64,000 nt of DNA from Terrabacter sp. 28 (GTDB lineage Bacteria > Actinomycetota > Actinomycetes > Actinomycetales > Dermatophilaceae), in the NCBI GenBank assembly GCA_000955875.1, contig JYOE01000022.1, positions 1 through 64,000 of the forward strand, in the 5' to 3' direction. The translations under genes were made by a program, and so were the position numbers. Positions 8,617-15,902 of the stretch are shown piece by piece. The first letter of the stretch is position 1. Each line of letters begins with the position of its first letter. The notes under the pieces are model-generated. The model did not search any database. It was not told the origin of the DNA and saw only the letters and a program-made list of their open reading frames with translations.

Positions 8617-9336
8617 ATGGCCCAGGCCCCGGTCGTCCAGCTCGCGCCGAAGGTCTGGCGCATCCACCTCGTGCGCGACTTCGTCAACGGCTTCGTCCTA
8701 CGCGACGACGACGGGCAGGTGACCCTCGTCGACATGGGCGTCAAGAGCTCGGGCCCGAAGGTCCTGGACGCGCTGGCGGTCATCGGCTCGGCCCCGTCCG
8801 ACGTGACGCGCCTGCTGCTGACGCATGCCCACCCCGACCACGCGGGCGGCGCGGCGCACGTGGCGCGCGAGACCGGCCGCGGCTTCACGCTGCACCACGA
8901 CGACGCGGCCTACGCGAGCGAGGGGTCCTCGCCCCCGCGCGACCGGAGCTTCCTGCTGGGGCGGCTCGTCGACCGCTTCTCGCGGCCCGGCCGGGACTTC
9001 GAGCCGGTGCCGGTCGAGCGCGAGCTCACCGACGGAGAGGTGCTCCCCGTCGCCGGCGGGCTGCGTGTGGTGCACACCCCCGGCCACTCCCCCGGGCACG
9101 TCTCGCTGCTGCACGAGGAGTCACGCCTGCTCATCACGGGCGACGCGATCTTCAACGTGCGTGGCGTGCGGTGGCCGGTCAAGGCGTTCTGCACGGACTT
9201 CCGGATGACCCAGCGCACCGCCCACGTGCTCGGCGACCTCGACTACGACGTCGCCGCCTTCACGCACGGGCCCGAGCTGCGCGACCGCCCCCGCGAGGCC
9301 ATCCGGAGCTTCCTGTCACGGCACCGACCGGACTGA
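8617..9336 (+). CDS. MBL-fold metallo-hydrolase
   Basis: 239 residues. The metallo-beta-lactamase signature LLTHAHPDHAGGAAH is at about residues 68-82. Further metal ligands lie in HTPGHSPGHVSLL and LITGDAIF. A C-terminal FTHGPEL supplies the last His. Predicted zinc-dependent cytosolic hydrolase, substrate unknown. Start is the ATG at 8617; the upstream frame is antisense to the PfpI gene. Confidence 0.88.
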   Translation: MAQAPVVQLAPKVWRIHLVRDFVNGFVLRDDDGQVTLVDMGVKSSGPKVLDALAVIGSAPSDVTRLLLTHAHPDHAGGAAHVARETGRGFTLHHDDAAYASEGSSPPRDRSFLLGRLVDRFSRPGRDFEPVPVERELTDGEVLPVAGGLRVVHTPGHSPGHVSLLHEESRLLITGDAIFNVRGVRWPVKAFCTDFRMTQRTAHVLGDLDYDVAAFTHGPELRDRPREAIRSFLSRHRPD

Positions 9337-9366
9337 GATCCACAGGCTCTCCACAACTGTGGACAA
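9336..9366. promoter_or_regulatory. cluster of DnaA-box-like motifs
   Basis: Three TCCACA-type motifs in 31 bases: AGATCCACA (9336-9344), TCTCCACA (9348-9355) and, on the other strand, TTGTCCACA (9358-9366), an exact actinobacterial DnaA box. They fill the 73-base gap before the F420 oxidoreductase gene. Regulatory role is inference. Confidence 0.35.
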
Positions 9367-9409
9367 AGGTTGGACGAGACGTGGGCGGACGAGCGGGTAC
9401 GTCGGGGGC

Positions 9410-10396
9410 GTGACCAACTTCGGATACACCCTGATGACCGAGCAGAGCGGCCCCAAGGACCTCGTCCGCTGGGCCGTGGCCGCCGAGCAGGCGGGCTTCG
9501 ACTTCGAGGTGAGCAGCGACCACTTCTCGCCCTGGCTCACCGAGCAGGGCCACGCCCCGTACGCGTGGGCCGTGCTCGGCGCCGTCGCCCAGGCCACCGA
9601 ACGCGTCGAGCTCATGACCTACGTGACGTGCCCGACGATGCGCTACCACCCCGCCGTCGTGGCCCAGAAGGCCGCGACGATGCAGCTGCTCGCCGACGGG
9701 CGCTTCACGCTCGGGCTCGGCAGCGGCGAGAGCCTCAACGAGCACGTCGTCGGCGACGGCTGGCCGGGGGTCGACACGCGGCAGGAGATGCTGCGCGAGG
9801 CGATCGAGGTCATCCGCCGGCTGCACTCGGGCGACCTCGTGACCCACCACGGCGACTACTTCGACGTCGACTCGGCGCGCATCTGGGACCTGCCCGACCT
9901 CACCGTGCCCATCGCCGTGGCCGTGAGCGGCGACGCGTCCATCGAACGACTCGCGCCGCTGGCCGACCACATGATCGCCGTCGAGCCCTCGGCGGACCTC
10001 GTGTCGGAGTGGAACCGCACCGACGGCGCGCCGCGGGTCGGTGCGGACGCCCGCGCGGTCGGGCAGATCCCGATCTGCTGGGACCCCGACGAGAGCGCCG
10101 CGGTCGAGCGCGCGCACGCGCAGTTCCGGTGGTTCGGCGGTGGCTGGTCGGTCAACGCCGACCTGCCGACGCCCAAGGGCTTCGCCGGCGCCACGCAGTT
10201 CGTGCGCCCCGAGGACGTCGCGTCGTCGATCCCGTGCGGGCCCGACCTCGACGCGATCGTCGAGGCCGTACGCCCGTGGTGGGAGGCCGGGTTCACCGAC
10301 GTCGCGCTCGTCCAGGTGGGCGGAGACGCGCAGCAGCGCTTCCTCGACGAGGCCGCGGGTCCGCTGCTGGAGAAGCTGCGCGCGGCAGCCGGCTGA
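9410..10396 (+). CDS. F420-dependent LLM-class oxidoreductase (TIGR03557-like)
   Basis: 328 residues, normal for the family. Begins TNFGYTLMTEQSGPKDL and carries the luciferase-like barrel with SSDHFSPW, TCPTMRYHPA and LGLGSGESLNEHV, typical of F420-dependent glucose-6-phosphate dehydrogenase relatives. Predicted cytosolic hydride-transfer enzyme using coenzyme F420; substrate unknown. The GTG at 9410 is chosen because it gives the family N-terminus. It follows a DnaA-box-like cluster. Confidence 0.87.
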   Translation: MTNFGYTLMTEQSGPKDLVRWAVAAEQAGFDFEVSSDHFSPWLTEQGHAPYAWAVLGAVAQATERVELMTYVTCPTMRYHPAVVAQKAATMQLLADGRFTLGLGSGESLNEHVVGDGWPGVDTRQEMLREAIEVIRRLHSGDLVTHHGDYFDVDSARIWDLPDLTVPIAVAVSGDASIERLAPLADHMIAVEPSADLVSEWNRTDGAPRVGADARAVGQIPICWDPDESAAVERAHAQFRWFGGGWSVNADLPTPKGFAGATQFVRPEDVASSIPCGPDLDAIVEAVRPWWEAGFTDVALVQVGGDAQQRFLDEAAGPLLEKLRAAAG

Positions 10397-10415
10397 CGGG
10401 CCGCCTCAGGCCGCC

Positions 10416-10946
10416 TCAGGCCGCGGCGGCCCGCTCGGCCAGCAGCCGCTCGCGCCGCTTCGTGATGTCGGCGCACTCGAGGCAGACCTCCTCGGGCACG
10501 AGGCCGACGCGCATCAGCGCGGAGAAGAGCAGGCACCCGACGCAGATGCCGAAGACCGACTCGAGCGCCGGGAAGACGACCATGACGACGCCGATGCCGA
10601 TGACCCAGCCGGCGGCGACCGACGACCCCGAGCCCAGGCTCACGAGCCAGAGCACGGTCGCGGCGACCGTCATGACAGCCCCGATGGTCGCCGCGAACCG
10701 CTTGGGCGGACCAGCAGTGGGGCGCTTCGGCGCGGCGACGGCGGGTCGGATCCACCGCTGCACGAGCCGGGCGACCGGGCTGGCCTTGGGCCCGAGCGCT
10801 GCCCGCAGGGAGAAGTCGACGGCGAGGACGGCGTAGAGCCACCACTGCGAGGTGGCCAGGGCGATCACGCCGACGACGAGGACGACAGCCGCGATCAGCC
10901 GCACGGTGACGTCGTCGACGACGGCGGGGAAGCGCGAGGAACTCAT
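10416..10946 (-). CDS. DUF4395 integral membrane protein
   Basis: 176 residues with four hydrophobic segments (for example LIAAVVLVVGVIALATSQWW and VIGIGVVMVVFPALESVFG). The cysteine-bearing C-terminal segment has CVGC and, after a hydrophobic hairpin, VCLEC. Those pairs are typical of DUF4395, a family often found near thiol or sulfur-transfer genes; the function is undetermined. The ATG at 10946 lies 16 bases from an AT-rich inverted repeat that also contains the stop of the upstream gene. Confidence 0.8.
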   Translation of the reverse strand: MSSSRFPAVVDDVTVRLIAAVVLVVGVIALATSQWWLYAVLAVDFSLRAALGPKASPVARLVQRWIRPAVAAPKRPTAGPPKRFAATIGAVMTVAATVLWLVSLGSGSSVAAGWVIGIGVVMVVFPALESVFGICVGCLLFSALMRVGLVPEEVCLECADITKRRERLLAERAAAA

Positions 10947-10961
10947 GCAGACATTATTGAC

Positions 10962-10982
10962 TGCATAAGGGTTGCTTATGCA
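10962..10982. promoter_or_regulatory. AT-rich inverted repeat between two membrane-protein genes
   Basis: TGCATAAG-GGTTG-CTTATGCA, a perfect 8+5+8 repeat in AT-rich sequence that stands out from the background. It overlaps the stop codon of the upstream gene and precedes the DUF4395 start. It could be a repressor operator or a weak attenuator. Confidence 0.45.
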
Positions 10983-11749
10983 AGCGCGCCAGCATCCGGA
11001 CGCGACTCCACCGTTCGCGTGCGCCGCACGTAGACGAGGTGCTCGCCGATGTGGAAGAGCAGGTCGAGCAGCGTCTTGAGGCCCATGAGCAGGGCAACCA
11101 CGCCGAGGTCGTCCGCGGTGCGGCCGTCCGGACCGCCCAGCAGGAAGAAGCCGGCGATGACCGTGACGTGCAGCGCGATCATCCGGGGGTAGGGCGCCGC
11201 CATGGCCCAGCCCGGGCTCACGGCGCTGCGCTCCCCGCCGCCGAGCCAGTGCAGGCCCAGCGAGAGCATGTGGCTGAGCAGGATCGCCCCACCGGCAGCG
11301 ACCCAGTCGAGCAGCCCGCCACGCACCCCCGACAGGCCGGCGAGCACCGCCGCGAAGACGCCGTGCACGAGCGTGAAGAGGCCGAAGTGCAGGGCGAAGA
11401 AGAGCGCGAGCGCCGGGTCGCCGGTCACCCACGTCTTGGCCGCCAGCCTCGACTCGAGCCGGCCGAAGTCGCCCCGGCGGCCGGCCGGGCCGCGCAGGAA
11501 CGGGCGCCGCGCGGGGCGCCGGGCGGTGAGGATGCGCATCGTCGTCGCGAACCAGATGACGACGTTCTCGAACCAGTAGACGAGCAGCACGTCGCCCATC
11601 CCGAGCCGGCCCTCGAGCACGGCCCAGACGGGCAGCAGGTTGGCGCCGACGAGCATGAGCCCGCTGACGAGACGGGCCGCCGGCGCCGGGAGCCGTCGAC
11701 CCAGCTGGGCCATGAGCTCGACACCGAGGATGCGCAGGAGGGCAGTCAC
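10976..11749 (-). CDS. DUF6498-like integral membrane protein
   Basis: 257 residues with about six hydrophobic segments. Features seen are VYWFENVVIWFATTMRIL near residue 60, LFFALHFGLFTLVHGVFAA, and a C-terminal LKTLLDLLFHIGEHLVYVRR. The conserved EN and H residues in membrane segments fit the DUF6498 family, which has no assigned function. GTG start at 11749. It is probably co-transcribed with the DUF4395 gene 29 bases downstream. Confidence 0.7.
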   Translation of the reverse strand: MTALLRILGVELMAQLGRRLPAPAARLVSGLMLVGANLLPVWAVLEGRLGMGDVLLVYWFENVVIWFATTMRILTARRPARRPFLRGPAGRRGDFGRLESRLAAKTWVTGDPALALFFALHFGLFTLVHGVFAAVLAGLSGVRGGLLDWVAAGGAILLSHMLSLGLHWLGGGERSAVSPGWAMAAPYPRMIALHVTVIAGFFLLGGPDGRTADDLGVVALLMGLKTLLDLLFHIGEHLVYVRRTRTVESRPDAGALA

Positions 11750-11814
11750 GGGCGCCCATCGTGCCAGAGCACGGGGCGCCCGTCCTGCCGGGTGACCGGC
11801 GGCGGCTGCGCTCC

Positions 11815-13365
11815 TCAGCGGTCGCGCAGCACCCGGAGGGCGGCCAGCGCGCAGACGACGAACATCACGGCGCCGACCCCGGCGACGACGTCGAGGCTCG
11901 TGGAGAACGCGGCCTGGGCCGCGGCGACGAGCTCACGGGCGGCCGTCGCCGGCAGGGTCGTAGCGGCCTGCACGGCCCCGGCGAGCGAGTCGAGCGCGGA
12001 GGTCGTCGCATCGCCCGCGTGCGCGGCGGCATACGGCTCGAGCTGAGCGCGGTAGACGAACGTCGCGAGGGAGCCCAGGCCCGCGACGCCCACGGCGATC
12101 CCGAACTCCGCCGACGTCTCCGACATCGAGGCGACCGAGCCGGCGCGCTCCGGCGGTGCGGACTGCATCATGACGCCCATCGTCAGGGTCGAGGGGACCA
12201 TGATCCCGAACGAGGTCAGGCACATCCCGAAGACGAGCAGGCCGAGCCCGGTTGCCGCGCCGACCTGCGTGTAGAGCGTGAGGCCGGCGGCGCAGACGAG
12301 CAGGCCCGACGCCATGCTGCGGGCGGTGCCGAGGCGTCCCGCGATCCGGGCCGACGTCGACGAGCCGAGCAGGAGGGCGATGTTCGCCGGCAACATCCAC
12401 AGCCCGGCGCCGAGCGGCGAGAGGCCTGCGACGAGCTGCAGCCACTGCGAGCCGAGGAACGAGACGCCGGCCATGACGACGCCACCGACGAGCATGATCG
12501 CGAGCGCGGTCGAGAAGGCGCGGCTGCGGAAGAGCGCCAGGTCGACGAGCGGGTTGGCGATGCGGCGCTGGCGGCGCACGAAGACCAGGCCCATGGCGAG
12601 ACCGACGCTCGCCGTGGTCAGCGCGACGGTCGTGTTGCCGCCGCGGGCGATCTCCTTGAAGCCGTAGATGACGGGCAGCGTCGTGGCGAGCGAGAGCATT
12701 GAGCTCGCGACGTCGACCTTGGTGCCGGCGTGGCGCTCGGACTCCGGCAGCACGCGCCGGCCGACGACCACGAGCAGAACCATGAACGGCACGCCCAGCA
12801 GGAAGGCCGAGCCCCACCAGAAGTGGGCCAGCAGCACGCCGCCGACGAGGGGGCCCACGGCCATGCCACCCATGAAGCACGAGTACCAGACACCGATCGC
12901 GGTCATCATCTGCTTCTCGTCGCTGAAGATCGTGCGGATGAGGCCCATCGTCGACGGCATCAGCGTGGCACCGGCGATGCCGAGCACGGCCCGCCAGAAG
13001 ACGAGCTGACCCGGACTGCTCGCGTAGGCCGCCGCGGCGCTCGCGACACCGAACGCGACGGCGCCGGCGAGCAGGAGCCGCTTGCGGCCGATGCGGTCGC
13101 CGACGGCGCCCATCGTCACGAGGAACCCGGCGAGCACGAAGCTGTAGATGTCGAGCATCCACAGCTGCTGGGTCGTGCTGGCCCCGAGGTCTGCGGACAG
13201 CTCGGGCAGTGCGAGGTAGAGCACGCTGACGTCGAGCGACAGCAGCAGCGCGGTGAGGGCGAGGACACCGAGCGCGAGCCACTGGCGGCGCGACGGCGTG
13301 CTGGAGGTGCTGCCGGTACTGGCGGTGGTGGTGGGGCGGGCCTGGGGCTCGGTGTTCGTCGTCAT
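11815..13365 (-). CDS. MFS transporter, 14-TM DHA2 (QacA/SmvA-like) drug exporter
   Basis: 516 residues, the usual DHA2 length, with 14 predicted membrane segments. SLDVSVLYLALPELSADLG in TM1 and GDRIGRKRLL (motif A) are characteristic, as is the late segment MSETSAEFGIAVGVAGLGSL. Residues 1-25 are a Thr/Ser-rich cytoplasmic tail. Predicted multidrug:proton antiporter; substrates not inferable. It is divergent from the nfo-like gene with a 91-base shared upstream region. Confidence 0.88.
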   Translation of the reverse strand: MTTNTEPQARPTTTASTGSTSSTPSRRQWLALGVLALTALLLSLDVSVLYLALPELSADLGASTTQQLWMLDIYSFVLAGFLVTMGAVGDRIGRKRLLLAGAVAFGVASAAAAYASSPGQLVFWRAVLGIAGATLMPSTMGLIRTIFSDEKQMMTAIGVWYSCFMGGMAVGPLVGGVLLAHFWWGSAFLLGVPFMVLLVVVGRRVLPESERHAGTKVDVASSMLSLATTLPVIYGFKEIARGGNTTVALTTASVGLAMGLVFVRRQRRIANPLVDLALFRSRAFSTALAIMLVGGVVMAGVSFLGSQWLQLVAGLSPLGAGLWMLPANIALLLGSSTSARIAGRLGTARSMASGLLVCAAGLTLYTQVGAATGLGLLVFGMCLTSFGIMVPSTLTMGVMMQSAPPERAGSVASMSETSAEFGIAVGVAGLGSLATFVYRAQLEPYAAAHAGDATTSALDSLAGAVQAATTLPATAARELVAAAQAAFSTSLDVVAGVGAVMFVVCALAALRVLRDR

Positions 13366-13456
13366 GCCCCTACGTCGAACGGCCGGGCGCCGGATCGACA
13401 CCGCCTCGACTGCGGTCGCGAGAATTCCTGTCGGCGCCACGGCCTACGCTCGGGGC

Positions 13457-14254
13457 ATGGCTCTACACATCGGTGCGCACGTCGACCAGGAGGACCCCAT
13501 CGCCGAGGCGAAGGCCCGTGGGGCCTCGCTCTCGCAGCTCTTCCTCGGCGACCCGCAGAGCTACAAGGGGCCGGTCGTCCGCTACGCCGGCGGCGCCGAG
13601 GGCCTCAAGGCCGACGCCGAGGCGGCCGGCGTCGACCTCTACGTGCACGCGCCCTACCCGATCAACGTCGCCAGCCTCAACAACCGCATCCGCATCCCCG
13701 GCCGCAAGCTGCTCCAGCAGCACCTGACGGCGGCCGCCGAGATCGGCGCCAAGGGTGTCATCGTGCACGGCGGCCACCTCGGGGTCGACGAGGACGCCGC
13801 AAAGGGTTTCGACAACTGGCGCAAGTGCATCGACGGCCTCGACCTGCCGGTGCCGCTGCTCATCGAGAACACCGCCGGCGGCGACAACGCCATGGCGCGC
13901 CGCCTCGAGGCGATCGCCCGGCTCTGGGACGCCATCGGGTCGGCGTCGGGCAGCGACCAGGTCGGTTTCTGCCTCGACACCTGCCACGCCCATGCGGGCG
14001 GCAACGACCTCGGCACCGTCGTCGACGAGGTGCTCGCCATCACGGGGCGTATCGACCTCGTGCACGCCAACGACTCCCGCGACGAGTTCGACTCCGGCGC
14101 CGACCGGCACACGAACTTCGGTTCGGGCCACATCGCCGGCGAGGCGCTCGCCGGGGTCATCCGGGCGGCCAAGGCGCCGGTCGTCTGCGAGACCCCGGGC
14201 GGCCTCGAGGGGCAGGCGAGCGACATCGCCTGGCTGCGGTCGCAGGTCGACTGA
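13457..14254 (+). CDS. nfo: deoxyribonuclease IV (Nfo-type AP endonuclease)
   Basis: 265 residues, close to the family norm. AP endonuclease family 2 motifs are visible: VHAPYPINVAS (about 58-68), VIVHGGHLG, LLIENTAGGD, GFCLDTCHAHAGG, VHANDSRDEFDSGADRH and VCETPGG. The His, Asp and Glu residues in these motifs bind three zinc ions. Role: cleaves abasic sites in base excision repair, cytosolic. The ATG at 13457 gives the standard MALHIGAHV start. Confidence 0.92.
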   Translation: MALHIGAHVDQEDPIAEAKARGASLSQLFLGDPQSYKGPVVRYAGGAEGLKADAEAAGVDLYVHAPYPINVASLNNRIRIPGRKLLQQHLTAAAEIGAKGVIVHGGHLGVDEDAAKGFDNWRKCIDGLDLPVPLLIENTAGGDNAMARRLEAIARLWDAIGSASGSDQVGFCLDTCHAHAGGNDLGTVVDEVLAITGRIDLVHANDSRDEFDSGADRHTNFGSGHIAGEALAGVIRAAKAPVVCETPGGLEGQASDIAWLRSQVD

Positions 14255-14350
14255 CCGGCGGACGTACCTCCCTGACCCGCAGCAGCCGAAGTCCTGACCG
14301 ACTCTTTACCCCACGGGCCCCCGCGGGCCCCTAGGTTCTTCAAGGGTTGC

Positions 14351-14380
14351 GCGCGGTCCGTCAATGACGCCGGTCCGCGC
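14351..14380 (+). terminator. hairpin after nfo
   Basis: GCGCGGTCCG and CGGTCCGCGC form a 10-bp stem with one mismatch and a 10-base loop, followed by GTTCTCCTGT. Lies 97 bases after the nfo stop in a 217-base gap. Confidence 0.5.
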
Positions 14381-14404
14381 GTTCTCCTGTGAAGCGTGCC
14401 GCGT

Positions 14405-14430
14405 CCCGCCATCACCTCCTCGGTGGCGGG
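14405..14430 (+). terminator. second hairpin upstream of the phosphotransferase gene
   Basis: CCCGC and GCGGG plus CACC and GGTG form a bulged stem around a TCCTC loop, followed by a moderately T-rich stretch. It is either a second terminator or part of the leader of the next gene, 42 bases downstream. Confidence 0.4.
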
Positions 14431-14471
14431 CCGCGGCTTTCGTGCTTCCGGCCTCGGGTAGAAAGGGCCGC

Positions 14472-15416
14472 ATGTCTCACGCGCGGATGCACGACGACGA
14501 GCTCGTGGTCGACGAGGACCTCGTGCGCGCGCTCCTCCGCGAGCAGCTGCCGCACCTCGCCCACCTGCCCGTCCGGCGTTTCCCGTCCACCGGCACGGTG
14601 AACGCGATCGTGCGCCTCGGGGACGACCTCTACGTGCGGCTACCGCGCGTGCCCTACTGGGCCGACGACCTCGTCAAGGAGCTCGAGTGGCTCCCCCACC
14701 TCGCCCCGTCGCTGCCGCTCGCCGTGCCCGAGCCCGTCGCCGCCGGTCGGCCGAGCGACACCTTCCCGCTCGCCTGGGCGGTCTTCCGCTGGGTGCCCGG
14801 GTCGCCGTATGCCGTGGGGTCGGTCGACGAGGTGCGCGCGGCCCGCAGTCTGGCCCGGTTCGTCTCGGCTCTGCGCCGCGTGCCCGTTCCCGACGGCGCC
14901 CCACCCGGTGGCCGCGCGCCACTGGCGCAGCTCGACGCCGCGACCCGCGACGCCCTCGAACGCTCCCGTCACCTCCTCGACACGGACGCCGCTCTCGTGG
15001 CGTGGGACCGTGCCCTCGACGCCCCAGGCTTCGATGCCGAGGCCGAGCACCGGGTCTGGCTGCACGGTGACCTGCTGCCGCCCAACGTCCTCGTCGACGG
15101 AGGCGAGCTCGCGGCCGTGCTCGACTTCGGCAGCCTCGGCGCCGGCGACCCGGCGGCCGACACCATCGCGGCCTGGACGATGTTCACCCGACCCGGCCGC
15201 ACGGCATACCGCGAGGCGCTCGGCGTCGACGACGCCACGTGGGAGCGGGCGCGCGGCTACGCCCTGACCCAGGCTGCGCTGATCGTCCCGTACTACGAGC
15301 ACACCAACCCCGCGTTCTCGGCCATGGCGAGGCGCACGGTCGCCATGGTCGTCGAGGACGTCGAGGACGTCGAGGACGTCGGGAACGTTCTATCGCAACG
15401 CGATTCGGCTCGGTAG
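14472..15416 (+). CDS. aminoglycoside phosphotransferase (APH/choline kinase) family protein
   Basis: 314 residues. The N-lobe contains GTVNAIVRLGDDLYVRLPR (nucleotide-binding strand pair with Arg in place of the usual Lys region). The catalytic Brenner motif is HGDLLPPNVLVDGG at about residue 197, followed by AVLDFGSLGAGDPAAD with the Mg-binding Asp. Predicted ATP/GTP-dependent kinase of a small molecule; the family contains many non-resistance enzymes and this substrate is unknown. The last 22 residues include a Val-Glu-Asp repeat encoded by a 9-base tandem repeat. Confidence 0.82.
   Translation: MSHARMHDDELVVDEDLVRALLREQLPHLAHLPVRRFPSTGTVNAIVRLGDDLYVRLPRVPYWADDLVKELEWLPHLAPSLPLAVPEPVAAGRPSDTFPLAWAVFRWVPGSPYAVGSVDEVRAARSLARFVSALRRVPVPDGAPPGGRAPLAQLDAATRDALERSRHLLDTDAALVAWDRALDAPGFDAEAEHRVWLHGDLLPPNVLVDGGELAAVLDFGSLGAGDPAADTIAAWTMFTRPGRTAYREALGVDDATWERARGYALTQAALIVPYYEHTNPAFSAMARRTVAMVVEDVEDVEDVGNVLSQRDSAR
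15351..15377 (+). repeat. 9-base tandem repeat inside the APH-family gene
   Basis: Three exact copies of GTCGAGGAC encode Val-Glu-Asp repeats at the protein C-terminus, with a fourth diverged copy following. In-frame, so copy-number change would alter only tail length. Confidence 0.8.
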
Positions 15417-15426
15417 CGTCGGCCGC

Positions 15427-15828
15427 ATGCTCAGCACCTCGACCTTCACGACGTCCGACTTCGACGTCACCGACTATGCACCCGACGTGACGACCGCGCT
15501 CCCGACCGGGCACCTGCGGATGCGCAAGACGTATGCCGGCGACGTGGCCGGCCGCAGCGTCACGCAGTTCACGTCGGCCTTCGACCAGACCGCGGGCGTC
15601 GGCACCTACGTCGCGATGGAGTCGTTCGAGGGGACCGTGGCCGGCCGCCGAGGCGCCTTCAACTTCGTCCACGCCGCCTCGACGAGCGGCGTGGACCGTG
15701 CGAACGAGTACGGCCTCATCGTCCCAGGCAGCGGCACCGACGAGCTGGTCGGCATCGAGGGCACGGTGCGCCTGCGCATCGACGACGACGGCACGCACCA
15801 CATGGACTTCGATCACAACCTCGGCTGA
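15427..15828 (+). CDS. DUF3224 family protein
   Basis: 133 residues, matching the family length. Signature features are LRMRKTYAGDVAGRSVTQFT, YVAMESFEGTVAGRRGAFNF and a C-terminal HHMDFDHNLG. DUF3224 proteins form a small beta-barrel (allene oxide cyclase-like) with no assigned reaction. Starts 10 bases after the phosphotransferase stop, so the two may be co-transcribed. Confidence 0.85.
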   Translation: MLSTSTFTTSDFDVTDYAPDVTTALPTGHLRMRKTYAGDVAGRSVTQFTSAFDQTAGVGTYVAMESFEGTVAGRRGAFNFVHAASTSGVDRANEYGLIVPGSGTDELVGIEGTVRLRIDDDGTHHMDFDHNLG

Positions 15829-15845
15829 TCCCCGGGCCCAGCAGA

Positions 15846-15876
15846 GCGGCGCGGGGAGGCGTGTTCCCCGCGCCGC
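15846..15876. terminator. bidirectional hairpin terminator
   Basis: GCGGCGCGGGGA and TCCCCGCGCCGC form a perfect 12-bp stem with a 7-base loop between the convergent DUF3224 and GH92 genes. Confidence 0.8.
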
Positions 15877-15902
15877 GCTGGCTGCCTCTCCGGCCTGCTC
15901 GG

